Below, piece after piece: positions 1 to 7,962 of a DNA stretch of 64,000 bases (the stretch's first letter is position 1; each line of letters begins with the position of its first letter). A program made the position numbers and the translations under genes. Below the pieces are notes generated by a model that saw nothing but the letters and a program-made list of their open reading frames with translations, searched no databases and was not told the origin of the DNA. This stretch comes from Sulfurovum sp. (GTDB lineage: Bacteria > Campylobacterota > Campylobacteria > Campylobacterales > Sulfurovaceae), in NCBI GenBank assembly GCA_024637255.1, contig JAGXFO010000020.1, positions 1 to 64,000 of the forward strand. The letters are read 5' to 3'.

Positions 1-48
1 CAATTTTGCTTTGAAGTCTGCACCATATGTTTTTCTCTTTCTGCTCAT
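1..48 (-). CDS. IS3-type transposase OrfA, N-terminus only (runs off the left edge)
   Basis: Sixteen codons are visible, reading MSRKRKTYGADFKAKL. This is the usual opening of IS3-family OrfA proteins, whose N-terminal helix-turn-helix binds the element's ends. An AGAGGA Shine-Dalgarno lies 7 nt before the ATG at 46-48. The rest of the element (OrfA, OrfB integrase) is outside the window. The family call rests on these few residues plus the TG...CA-type end near 184. Confidence 0.7.
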   Translation of the reverse strand, partial: MSRKRKTYGADFKAKL

Positions 49-184
49 CGCATAATCCTCTGTATATTTCTCATATCTAATCTTAGCATTTGGAATAAAA
101 AAGTTCTCTTTTTTGGTTGGAATTTGTGGGAGCATTATAGACAGACTTATTCATACTGCCCATAAAATTGAATTGAGTGGTCCA
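1..184 (-). mobile_element. End of an IS3-family insertion sequence (partial)
   Basis: The orfA start is followed, in the upstream direction, by an untranslated stretch that ends near 184 in GGTCCA. Read on the minus strand the terminus starts TGGACC, fitting the TG...CA ends of IS3 elements. The other inverted repeat and the target duplication cannot be seen, so the boundary is an inference. It sits about 100 bp from the broken 3' end of the NifU-like gene. Confidence 0.55.
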
Positions 185-268
185 TCTATGAGAGAAATAT
201 TAGCCAATTCATAATTTACTTGGCCACCTATGTTATACTAACGCAAGAATATTTTTTACCTTCTCAGC

Positions 269-312
269 TGGCCAAGTGTTTATGCGCGCGGGTGGCCAAG
301 TGGATGCGTGTG
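269..312. repeat. Imperfect tandem repeat at the broken 3' end of the NifU-like gene
   Basis: Two near-copies lie side by side: TGGCCAAGTG followed by TTTATGCGCGCG, then TGGCCAAGTG followed by GATGCGTGTG. A weaker relative (TTGGCCACCTATG) lies at about 221-233. The repeats coincide exactly with the place where the NifU-like protein stops matching its family, so they look like a rearrangement junction. Confidence 0.5.
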
Positions 313-1167
313 AACACTAGAACTGGCACAGCCATTACATGCACCCAAGTAACGTATATAGATATCTATATTTTCCCCATTTTCTTTGACATCAAGTATT
401 TCTACGTCCCCTCCATCCATCACAAGAAACTCACGTACAGACCCATCTATGACTTTGTTAACAGCGATGATCCTTTCTTTGCTGTCCATCTCTCGAAATG
501 GGATGTCAGATATGGTAGTACTTGTCTCTTTTTTGACTTCTGTGACCTTTTTGTTGTCTAGTAGGAGTCTTTCAAGTGTCTCATGACAATTTGTATCATT
601 GGTGCCAGCTTTAGTGTACTGTGCTAGTATTTTAAGTGTCTGAATGTCATGAAGCGCTATGCTTCTTTTTATGGCACTTAAGCTCATAGGTGTATCTTTG
701 CAAGGCAGGGTCAAGTCTTCACGTCCCAAGGCGACACCATAGTACTCGTTTGAAGCTTCTAAAACAGAATCAAGAGCCAGGGTGACAACATAGTTATCTG
801 AAGGTGAAATGGCAGGTGTAGAAGGGTTATCTCTAAGAAAACGTTCCAAACCTTTATAGGTCAAGAGGGAAGCATCATGTACGGTTTTATTTTTACATAA
901 CAGTGCCAACATATCATATGCAGCGATACCAGTAGGTGGTCCAAAGTAGGTATAACGTGCTAAGAGTATCGTGGCATCTTCAGCATTGATTGCCCAGTAC
1001 CATGTTGTTTTTTCTCCTATAGCTTCGCTACCATAGGTATATGTAAATAGTTTTGCACCCAAATCTTCTGCTTCTTGTTGGGTAATAATACCAGCATGTT
1101 TAGGATCACTTATAAAGAGGGAAACTTTTATACCAGCTTCGGGTTTAAAGTTGAGAAGTTCTTCCAT
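280..1167 (-). pseudogene. NifU-like Fe-S scaffold protein, C-terminus lost
   Basis: The 295-residue frame ends with a NifU C-terminal domain (about residues 215-285: VIDGSVREFLVMDGGDVEIL, then YLGACNGCASSS) with the CxxC that binds a transferable Fe-S cluster. In the family, this motif is followed by about 20-30 conserved residues. Here the frame switches after CASSS to an unrelated tail (VHTHPLGHPRA) and stops. The N-terminal part resembles an IscU/NifU-N domain only weakly. An SD (GGAGAT) precedes the ATG at 1165-1167. Both catalytic Cys survive, so partial function is possible, but I read it as truncated by the same events that brought in the IS3 element. Confidence 0.65.
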
Positions 1168-1297
1168 TGTATCTCCTTTATTAGTTTTATTCTACTCTAT
1201 CAAGGTAAACTAAAAGTAGTCTAAAAGAAGCCCATTCTCAGCATAGGGTTGCTAAAGTATGAAGTATATCACAACCTACTATTGATGAGGTCATCAT

Positions 1298-1642
1298 TTG
1301 AACTGTATTTTATTACCCAAAGACGCTACAAGCATTAGTGACCCAACACAAATTACGCATATAAAAGAGGTACTCAAATCTAAGGTAGGGGATAGTTTAA
1401 CAATCGCTGAGATTGGTGGTAACATAGGCAAGGCTACTATTGCTAAAATTAATAACAATGAAGTACTTCTTAGAGATGTTATATTGGATAAAAAACCACC
1501 AGCTAAACTTGATTTAACAGTTATTCTTGCTTTACCACGTCCAAAAGTGCTACGTAGATTGATTATGGATATGACATCTCTTGGTGTTAATAACTTAGCT
1601 TTCGCACCTAAATCCAAGCAATTCTTGAGTTGTGCTTCGTAG
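1298..1642 (+). pseudogene. rsmE: RsmE, 16S rRNA m3U1498 methyltransferase, N-terminal fragment
   Basis: RsmE methylates N3 of U1498 in 16S rRNA using SAM. The fragment begins at a TTG (1298) with AGG upstream and covers the PUA-like N-terminal domain plus the first part of the SPOUT domain, including the family signature VILALPRPKVLRRLIMDM and SLGVNNL. Native sequence ends at about residue 101; the remaining residues (FAPKSKQFLSCAS) are read from the inserted IS4-family element. A normal RsmE is about 230-245 residues, so the SAM-binding knot is missing. I could not find the 3' half on the far side of the insertion. Confidence 0.85.
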
Positions 1643-2962
1643 AGTGGCTATTATACTCATGAAATCCTCATTTCTATTTACAATGGTTTCGATTTTGGCT
1701 ATTTTGTCCATGATTTCAATAAATGCCTGCATGGCAATAGAAAGAGTGTGCAGCTCACATTCTAGGTCTTTAAACAATCCACCGATGGTTTTTGGTTCAT
1801 GACTTATTCTGTTGATATAGCTGACAATATTATAGGCAAAGAATGAGAGTGTCATTCTTGCAATAAGTGCTTCATAGATCCTATTTTCTTCTTTACCAAA
1901 TCCGAAGTGTTCACGAAGCTCTTTGTAGCCTTGTTCTATATCCCATCGTCTCTTATAGATCTCAATAATCTCTTCATCGTTAATCTCTAGATCGGTAGAG
2001 GCAATAGGGATTAAATTGTCACTTGTTTTGATAAAAACTATTTTGAGTTTGCCTGCGTTTTTATGCTCTACTGTAACAGAGAAATATTTAAACTGAATCT
2101 TTTTGCCATATTTTCCTGTTTTTTCATTTGTGATCTTTTTAGACTTTTCATAAATAGCGCCCAATGTTTTTTCTTTTCCTGTGAAGTTCCAAATCTTATT
2201 GTTGTTGGCAATCCTTGAGATGACTTTAAGGCCCATATCGTTCATCTCTTTGATAAAGACTGGTTTGCTGTACCAACTGTCAACAAGAAGATAATCGGCA
2301 TAAATACCGCTCTTTATGGCTCTTTTGACCATATCGATAGCAATTTGAGACTTCCCATCCATTATCTCCAGTCTTCGTTTGTAAGCAGTCGTTCTGTAAT
2401 CTAACTCTTGGGCAAACTCTTCAAGCTTTACCCGTGCATAGTTTCCCATAGAGATAGCAAAGTCCAGCATGAAGTTAGAGTGGCCATCACTATAGTTCAA
2501 AGAGACCACATTGATCCCTCTGATAGTTCGCTTCTCTTTATTGCTCCAAAGCCCGTCACGGCTCCCTTCAACATACTTCCCTGTTTTGCCCTCAACGGTA
2601 TCATCAATAATAAAGACTTTCACTGACCTGGCATCTTGTACTTTATGCAAAAGTTTTAAGATTTTTAGGGTGCTTAAAGAGAGAAGCTTTCTCCAGTTGT
2701 AGCTACTGTTTTGCAAGAGTCTGTAGTAGGTGTCTTTTTTAAAACTATCGTTACTTTGGTGCATAAAGGTTGCTATCTTTTTATTCATAACCAGCATATA
2801 GACAAAGTGTAATACTACGAGATGGGGTGCCACCCCTTCTCTTTTTTTCACAAAGTTTGCACTTGTTAAGATGCTCTTGATATTTAAAAGCTGCAGTGTT
2901 TGATAGATTGGGTTTTTAAGGGTTGTATTGATGGCGGAGAGGATTTGTTCTTGGAGGTTCAT
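1595..2962 (-). CDS. IS4-family DDE transposase
   Basis: This 455-residue protein moves the surrounding element by cut-and-paste. The catalytic residues are recognisable: first Asp in FIIDDTVEGKTGK, second Asp in LLVDSWYSKP, and the Glu in the YREK-type block YKRRWDIEQGYKELREHFG. It looks intact and full length. The final sense codon and the TAA at 1595-1597 lie at or just outside the inverted repeat, so the flanking rsmE DNA appears to supply the stop codon. No convincing Shine-Dalgarno precedes the ATG. Confidence 0.88.
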   Translation of the reverse strand: MNLQEQILSAINTTLKNPIYQTLQLLNIKSILTSANFVKKREGVAPHLVVLHFVYMLVMNKKIATFMHQSNDSFKKDTYYRLLQNSSYNWRKLLSLSTLKILKLLHKVQDARSVKVFIIDDTVEGKTGKYVEGSRDGLWSNKEKRTIRGINVVSLNYSDGHSNFMLDFAISMGNYARVKLEEFAQELDYRTTAYKRRLEIMDGKSQIAIDMVKRAIKSGIYADYLLVDSWYSKPVFIKEMNDMGLKVISRIANNNKIWNFTGKEKTLGAIYEKSKKITNEKTGKYGKKIQFKYFSVTVEHKNAGKLKIVFIKTSDNLIPIASTDLEINDEEIIEIYKRRWDIEQGYKELREHFGFGKEENRIYEALIARMTLSFFAYNIVSYINRISHEPKTIGGLFKDLECELHTLSIAMQAFIEIMDKIAKIETIVNRNEDFMSIIATLRSTTQELLGFRCES

Positions 2963-3117
2963 GGGCTAAATTCTTTATTGGTATTATAGCTAAAATCGCC
3001 TAATATAGGGACTTAAATGAACTTATTTTATATGTCAAGATTGATAATATAGACGGTTGCAAACCGCCATTATATAGTATTTTAAATTGGATTTTTTGTT
3101 TGAATTAGGTGCGAAAG
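1599..3117 (-). mobile_element. IS4-family insertion sequence inside rsmE, about 1.5 kb
   Basis: Terminal inverted repeats are visible: CTTTCGCACCTAA at 1599-1611 and its complement TTAGGTGCGAAAG at 3105-3117, with partial matching further in (about 16 of 19). The transposase fills the element. The bases flanking the two ends do not form a target duplication (AACTTAG on the left, TTCAGGT on the right), and rsmE does not resume on the right. A deletion or recombination after insertion is the simplest reading. Confidence 0.8.
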
Positions 3118-3349
3118 TTCAGGTTTTTAGATCTTATGACCATTAATTTATGAAATTAAATCAAACAGGACAAAAGATAACATCAGCATCACCTGACCCC
3201 TATGTCTAAAACAGATAAAGCTATGCGTGGAGGATAAAGCACTAATAAATGATGTGTGCTTGAAGCAAATATTTTGCGTGTCTTGTAGATTTTAATTCAT
3301 ATTTCAATATATACCTAACATTGTATTATATTACAGGCTACAATTTAAT
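3118..3349. other. Non-coding stretch between the two mobile-element remnants
   Basis: AT-rich sequence with no long open frame and no recognisable gene. It does not contain the missing half of rsmE in any frame I could read. Probably debris from the deletion that joined the IS4 and IS605 remnants. Confidence 0.4.
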
Positions 3350-3463
3350 AGAAAACCCCAGTCAAAGTTTGAATGTGTAGCGTGCGGTCTTCAAAAAAAT
3401 GCAGACTATAATGCCTTAGTTAATATACTCAATGCGGAAGGGACTACCGCTAAAGTCTCTTAA
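3350..3463 (+). pseudogene. TnpB (IS200/IS605 OrfB) C-terminal remnant
   Basis: The frame reads RKPQSKFECVACGLQKNADY, then NALVNILNAEGTTAKVS and stop. This matches the end of TnpB: the second half of the zinc ribbon (CxxC) and the NADxNAxxNIL block holding the last catalytic Asp of the RuvC fold. The first roughly 340 residues of a usual TnpB are absent. The right-end hairpin of the element follows directly. Confidence 0.8.
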
Positions 3464-3497
3464 TATCCTGACAATAGTTGGGAGTTTCCAGGAAGCT

Positions 3498-3523
3498 CCG
3501 TCATTTATGACGGGGTAGTTCAC
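3498..3523 (+). mobile_element. Right end of an IS200/IS605-type element (hairpin plus TTCAC)
   Basis: A perfect 7-bp stem CCGTCAT/ATGACGG with a 2-nt loop is followed by GGGTAGTTCAC. This is the typical subterminal hairpin and end of IS605/IS1341-like elements, placed 35 bp after the tnpB stop. No left end was recognised, so the element is a dead remnant. Confidence 0.7.
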
Positions 3524-3568
3524 GGAAGATACATACTGACAGAAAGAAAACTAAAACTGTTGAAAGAC

Positions 3569-3844
3569 TTATACAAAGATGTCGCTTGCTTGTGGGTTTT
3601 TTTCTTGATATTTTACAATGTATGAACATTGTGCTACAGCTTTTTTGTTTGCTTTTTTAATCTCCTGAAGCACATCTTCTAAAAGAGTCTTTGCAATGCC
3701 TTTTCCAGCAAGCGCATCTGGTACTATTGTGTGTGTCAGGTGCATGTTTCCATCTCGATCATCATAGGTAATATATGCAATATGCCCATCTATACGGTAC
3801 TCATATTTGCACGCATCTGCGTTGTGTATTAGTATGTGAGGCAT
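3569..3844 (-). CDS. Small GNAT-type N-acetyltransferase (YjdJ family)
   Basis: The 91-residue protein matches the compact YjdJ/Gcn5-like acyltransferase family of about 90-100 residues. Recognisable blocks are EYRIDGHIAYITYDDRDGNM, HTIVPDALAGKGIAKTLLED (the acetyl-CoA pyrophosphate loop with GKGIA) and a central Cys-Ser (AQCSYIVKY). The C-terminus ends NPQASDIFV, close to the family end HPEYxDL. An AAGGAAGG Shine-Dalgarno precedes the ATG. The substrate is unknown for the family. Confidence 0.82.
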   Translation of the reverse strand: MPHILIHNADACKYEYRIDGHIAYITYDDRDGNMHLTHTIVPDALAGKGIAKTLLEDVLQEIKKANKKAVAQCSYIVKYQEKNPQASDIFV

Positions 3845-4006
3845 TGTGCCTTCCTTTTTTTGTATATTTTATCATTTATTTGTAAAACACAACTGTATAA
3901 TTGGGATTAGATAGAAAAGCTTCCCTTAAAAGCCTTCGCTCCGTCTTTACTCGATGTTACATAAAAAAACTTTATTCAGAGGAGCTTGATAAAGAGGCAT
4001 TATCAT

Positions 4007-4049
4007 AACTGGGTAAAAATATGTCAATATGACATATTTTTACCCAGTT
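4007..4049. repeat. Perfect 20-bp inverted repeat with 3-nt loop, upstream of ruvA
   Basis: The left arm is 4007-4026 and begins AACTGGGTAAAAATATG; the loop is ATA (4027-4029); the right arm is 4030-4049 and is an exact reverse complement. It lies 50 bp before the ruvA start, just upstream of a likely -10 (TATATT, about 4071). It has no T-tract typical of a terminator. It could be an operator, a cruciform-forming site or a miniature mobile-element remnant. Confidence 0.9.
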
Positions 4050-4099
4050 GGCTTGAAGTGACGTTATACTTATATTAAGAAAAATAAAAAGGGCAAAAG

Positions 4100-4657
4100 A
4101 TGATAGTAGGTATAGAAGGCACAGTAGAGAGAAAAGAACCCACTTTTGTTCACCTGAATGTTCACGGGATCATCCATGAGGTGCATGTGTCCATCAATAC
4201 CTCTAATGCTATTGAAGAAAGCAAGGTCAAGCTCTTTGTCACCCAAGTCATCCGTGAAGATGCCAATATGCTTTTTGGGTTTAGCAATATACATGAAAAA
4301 AAGATGTTTGATACGGTACTGAAGATAAATGGGGTAGGCCCCAAAGTGGGCCTGGCTATCTGCTCTACCTTTACGCCAGAGACCTTTGCTAAGGTGGTAG
4401 CATCAAAAGATGTGAGTATGCTCAAGCGTGTGCCAGGAGTAGGACCTAAGGCAGCCAGTCGCATACTTGTGGAACTTGCAGACTTCATCGTGGACGGACA
4501 TGAAACGAGTGCAAATAGCGGCGCAATGGGTGAAGCCATGATGGCACTGGAAAGTTTAGGATTTAAAAAAGATGCCATCCAGAAGGCACTTTCGGGTGCA
4601 ACAGGAGATACAAGTACACTGGTTAAAGAAGCTTTGAAGAGATTACAGCGTCTTTAA
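4100..4657 (+). CDS. ruvA: Holliday junction branch-migration protein RuvA
   Basis: RuvA tetramers hold the four-way junction while RuvB hexamers pump DNA. The 185-residue length is normal. Domain I (OB fold) covers about residues 1-63 (MIVGIEGTVERKEP, LFVTQVIREDANMLFGF). The two helix-hairpin-helix motifs of domain II are INGVGPKVGLAICS and VPGVGPKAASRILVELADF. The small RuvB-binding domain III is at the end (MMALESLGFKKDAIQKAL). Weak SD (GGGCAAAAG) before the ATG. ruvB and ruvC are not nearby, so it is transcribed alone. Confidence 0.97.
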   Translation: MIVGIEGTVERKEPTFVHLNVHGIIHEVHVSINTSNAIEESKVKLFVTQVIREDANMLFGFSNIHEKKMFDTVLKINGVGPKVGLAICSTFTPETFAKVVASKDVSMLKRVPGVGPKAASRILVELADFIVDGHETSANSGAMGEAMMALESLGFKKDAIQKALSGATGDTSTLVKEALKRLQRL

Positions 4658-4737
4658 ATTTTGTATTTCATTAAGTAGCCACACAATATGATTGTGCAGC
4701 TAGGGTATCATTTATAAGCCAAAATTACAACGTTCAC

Positions 4738-4768
4738 CAGATGTCATAAAGATGTATCATGGCATCTG
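4738..4768 (+). terminator. Hairpin downstream of ruvA, possible terminator
   Basis: A 10-bp stem CAGATGTCAT/ATGGCATCTG (one U-G pair) with an 11-nt loop follows ruvA. A T-run starts about 11 nt later (4780-4785), which is further than in a canonical intrinsic terminator. A second small hairpin (CACAAT/ATTGTG) lies at about 4682-4696. Function is tentative. Confidence 0.35.
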
Positions 4769-4798
4769 TGCGGGAGGCTTTTTTATTTTAAAGTAACT

Positions 4799-6721
4799 TT
4801 AAAAAGAACTATTCATTTTCTCCCATCGATCAAGATGGTGTTTGTAGAAATAACTGGAACTTTGATAATAGGTAATAGTATCCAATTCATCATTTGGCGA
4901 GATAGTATCTATCTCTTTATATTCCTCATTTCTCAAAGTTTCATTAGTGATATTATATTGGTGAATAGTTTTGTTAGGTTCTAATATAAAGAGATTTTTA
5001 TCCTTTACCAGCCCAAGTTTTTGGTAAGTGCCAATAAAGGCTCTCTCTTTAAACTTCGGATCCAATATGTCATTTCCATAAAATTTACTCTTATAATTCC
5101 ACTTCATCATGGCAAGCAGTGTGGGCATGGTATCAACTTGTGACGAGAGTTTATGGATGACTTTTGGTTCTATAATGTTTGGGGCATACACAATAAGAGG
5201 GATCTTGTAACGCCATAACGGAAGATCACTTTTTCCTGCACTTCCACCATTATGGTCTGCAACAATGACAAAAATTGTATTTTTAAACCATGGTTTTGAT
5301 TTTGATTTCTCTAAAAAATCATGAATAGCATAATCACTATATTTGACACCGCCATCTCTTCCTGTATGTGAGGGTATATCTATTTTACCTTCTGGATAAG
5401 TATAGGGCCTATGGTTGGAGGTGGTCATGATGAAATTAAAAAACGGTTTGTTTTCTGTATAGCTTTTGTCAGATTCTTTTAAGGCCTTGTTGAACAGATC
5501 TCCGTCGCAAACACCCCAGACATTAGCAAAACTGATCTCTTCTTCTTTAAAATCACTTCTATCAACAACATTGAAACCATTGTTGGAGAAAAAATTATTC
5601 ATATTGTCAAAATACCCGTATCCTGCATAGATAAATTTGTTTTCATATCCTTTTTCTCTAAAGATAAACCCTGCTGAAAACATATTGTGATTATCGGGTC
5701 GTTTGACGATGCTGCTTCCTGGAGTTGGCGGCACAGAGAGTGTGACTGCTTCCATGCCTCTTACGGTTCTTGTACCTGTAGCGTAGAAGTGATTAAAAAA
5801 TAATGATTTTTGGGCCAATGTGTCTAGATGGGGAGTAAGGTTATGGTCATCACCAAAGACACCCATATATTCAGCACTCAGGCTCTCCACCATAATCAAC
5901 ATAACATTATATTTCAATTCTTTAGTGTCCTCATTGGTTAGTACTTTGAGGTATTTATCGTTAAAATGTTCCAACCCATCCAAATGGTTCATAACTGTAG
6001 AAGTCGCTTTTGTTTTGTAAAACTTATCATAGTCAAGAATATTGTTTCTGAAAGCAGAGAAAAGTGAATAGAATCCATTTTTAGCCAGTTCATTGTTGTA
6101 TTGATTGTCTGATATTTCTGAGAGGTTTTGCCTGTCTAGTATGTTGAAAAAAAGTATAGGTAAAAGTAAGAAAATCACAGCTATTTTAGCTCTTTGCAAA
6201 AAAGTTTGATTTGAGCTGAAAATCCTCGAAAACAATGAAGTTTTTTTAACAATAAGAACAAATAAAATACTATTGACGATGAAGATAATACTGACCAAAA
6301 GCGGTACAGGATAAGATTCAAGAATATTATGTATCACTTCATGCGTGTAAACCAAATAGTCAACTGCAATAAAATTAAATCTTTTTCCGAACTCTTCCCA
6401 AAAAAACCATTCTGACACGGCATTGAAGATCAATAGATAGGTGGCTATGAAAAAAAATGACAAAAAAATTAGCTTATGGATTTTCGTATTAAAAAGCCTA
6501 TTGGGAATGACGGCAAGGTAGATAACCAGAGGGATAATATAATAGACAGAAGCTACAAAATCATAAAATAATCCTACACCATAGAGTTTAAGGATCGATA
6601 AAATTCCCACATCAACTTGTATAAAATCTGTTAAAAGCAGTATGGTTCTGCTAATAAAACTGATAGAAATAAACACTCCCATAATTAAGATAAGAAATAA
6701 AAAACGATTGACATTGACCAA
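4799..6721 (-). CDS. LTA-synthase-like phosphoglycerol transferase (sulfatase fold), membrane protein
   Basis: Five predicted transmembrane helices (about residues 3-29, 39-71, 81-107, 135-157, 177-196) precede a periplasmic alkaline-phosphatase/sulfatase domain. Visible metal and nucleophile motifs are NVMLIMVESLS (about 275), the Thr-containing GTRTVRGMEAVTL (about 320) and VIVADHNGGSAG near the C-terminal third. The family (LtaS, MdoB, OpgB) moves phosphoglycerol or phosphoethanolamine head groups from phospholipids to envelope glycans or lipids. The acceptor cannot be told from sequence. 640 residues is normal. Monocistronic, divergent from ruvA's direction. Confidence 0.85.
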   Translation of the reverse strand: MVNVNRFLFLILIMGVFISISFISRTILLLTDFIQVDVGILSILKLYGVGLFYDFVASVYYIIPLVIYLAVIPNRLFNTKIHKLIFLSFFFIATYLLIFNAVSEWFFWEEFGKRFNFIAVDYLVYTHEVIHNILESYPVPLLVSIIFIVNSILFVLIVKKTSLFSRIFSSNQTFLQRAKIAVIFLLLPILFFNILDRQNLSEISDNQYNNELAKNGFYSLFSAFRNNILDYDKFYKTKATSTVMNHLDGLEHFNDKYLKVLTNEDTKELKYNVMLIMVESLSAEYMGVFGDDHNLTPHLDTLAQKSLFFNHFYATGTRTVRGMEAVTLSVPPTPGSSIVKRPDNHNMFSAGFIFREKGYENKFIYAGYGYFDNMNNFFSNNGFNVVDRSDFKEEEISFANVWGVCDGDLFNKALKESDKSYTENKPFFNFIMTTSNHRPYTYPEGKIDIPSHTGRDGGVKYSDYAIHDFLEKSKSKPWFKNTIFVIVADHNGGSAGKSDLPLWRYKIPLIVYAPNIIEPKVIHKLSSQVDTMPTLLAMMKWNYKSKFYGNDILDPKFKERAFIGTYQKLGLVKDKNLFILEPNKTIHQYNITNETLRNEEYKEIDTISPNDELDTITYYQSSSYFYKHHLDRWEKMNSSF

Positions 6722-6789
6722 TGGAATTCCTTCATGCTTGTACGATAAAACTATTGTATCTAATTATGTTAAATATAATTTAAATGTAA

Positions 6790-7467
6790 TTAGGCTTGTG
6801 CTGCAACTCTGCGAGCAGAGACAAAGATATCGGCATACCTACCATGCATCAGAGGAGAAATGATGATACCTTGCTTCTTGGATGCTGCGTGTATAAAGTT
6901 ACCATCGCCGATATAAATACCCACATGGGTCACGGGAATACCGCGTTTTTTGTCAGTAAGAAAAAAGAGCAAATCCCCTTTTTGCAAGTGGGCCATGTCT
7001 ATCATTTCACCTTTTTGGGACTGTGCCCATGCTGTTCTTGGTAGGTTAATGTTGTGTTTTTTATAGAGGTACTGCACATAGCCTGAGCAGTCAAACCCTT
7101 CTGGAGTTGTACCCCCCCAAACATATTTCCCGCCTTTGAAATATTTGGCATCTTCTAAGAGTTTCTGTTTGTCTATCTCTGAGATCTCGTAGGTTTCCCC
7201 TACTTTTGCCGCTTCTTTCTGAGCCTTTGAGATTCGCTCAGCTCTTTTGCGTGCAGCTTCAGCCATGCGTGCAAGATTTTCTGCATGGTGCAATTCGTCA
7301 TAAATGGCTTGGAGTGAGTATTCTGTGGATTTTTGTTTGAGGCATTCATTTTGTGAATGGTGCATATCTTTATTTTGAAATACTTTACCGTTTTGGTCTG
7401 TAATGGTAAAGAGACTTGCATAGGAAAAAGTGATGAGATTTAAAAGTACCAATGTAATCTTTCGCAT
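6790..7467 (-). CDS. Secreted NlpC/P60 peptidoglycan endopeptidase
   Basis: A signal peptide (residues 1-18, hydrophobic LVLLNLITFSYA) leads a coiled, charged linker (about 50-110) and a C-terminal NlpC/P60 domain. The catalytic triad is visible: Cys127 in EGFDCSGYVQYLY, His181 in VTHVGIYIG and His193 in FIHAAS. These enzymes cut peptide stems of murein (usually gamma-D-Glu to diamino acid). SD AGGAGA before the ATG. It belongs with the other wall genes in this region, though it is transcribed on its own. Confidence 0.9.
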   Translation of the reverse strand: MRKITLVLLNLITFSYASLFTITDQNGKVFQNKDMHHSQNECLKQKSTEYSLQAIYDELHHAENLARMAEAARKRAERISKAQKEAAKVGETYEISEIDKQKLLEDAKYFKGGKYVWGGTTPEGFDCSGYVQYLYKKHNINLPRTAWAQSQKGEMIDMAHLQKGDLLFFLTDKKRGIPVTHVGIYIGDGNFIHAASKKQGIIISPLMHGRYADIFVSARRVAAQA

Positions 7468-7535
7468 ATCCTCTCCTTGTCCGTTTTAATATTTGATGAT
7501 ATCAAAATGAACATAAAAGAAAACTTTAGCCTACA

Positions 7536-7889
7536 TTAATGGTTGGTCCCGCAGAAGTTTGAATCACATCCGTTTACGGCACCAGAATACATTGAGTTAT
7601 CTATGAAAAATTTTAAAATACGCTTTTTACGTTGTTTGAAAAGCGAACTTTTAAGACTGGTAAGTGCTTCGGGCTTGTCTTTATGTATTTTTTCCAGTTC
7701 CCCTGGAGTGTTAAAAAAGAATTTCCAGTCATCGTTATCTATCTGTTTAGCCAAATAAAATGGCGTTCCATGACAAGAGGTGCACAACTTTTGTACAGTT
7801 CGTAATGCAGTAGTATCATACCTTTCTGCCGCATAAGCCAGAGAACTTACACTGACAATAAGAAACGAAAGAGCAATCATTTTTTTCAT
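7536..7889 (-). CDS. Periplasmic mono-haem c-type cytochrome-like protein
   Basis: A clear signal peptide (residues 1-20, cut after AYA) precedes one haem-c attachment motif CTSCH (Cys36, Cys39, His40). The rest is small and basic, with a likely axial region in the helices KQIDNDDWKFFFNTP and KSSLFKQRKKRILKFF. There is no obvious distal Met. The C-terminus has two more Cys (108 and 113, GCDSNFC), unusual for a small cytochrome and possibly a disulfide. The electron partner is unknown; neighbours do not suggest one. Confidence 0.7.
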   Translation of the reverse strand: MKKMIALSFLIVSVSSLAYAAERYDTTALRTVQKLCTSCHGTPFYLAKQIDNDDWKFFFNTPGELEKIHKDKPEALTSLKSSLFKQRKKRILKFFIDNSMYSGAVNGCDSNFCGTNH

Positions 7890-7949
7890 TATTAAACCTT
7901 TTTAAAGAAATTCTAGTACAGATATGTGCACTCTGTGTGTAGCTTCAGA

Positions 7950-7955
7950 TATAAT
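7950..7955 (+). promoter_or_regulatory. Consensus -10 box directly ahead of the YhiN-like gene
   Basis: A perfect TATAAT ends 7 nt before the ATG at 7963. Transcription would then start at or next to the A of the start codon. There is no Shine-Dalgarno before that ATG (GTTGTTC), which fits a leaderless mRNA. Confidence 0.6.
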
Positions 7956-7962
7956 GTTGTTC

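Noticed and set aside
1294..1617. Minus-strand open frame opposite rsmE
   Set aside because: It mirrors rsmE coding DNA and reads into the IS; no family resemblance.
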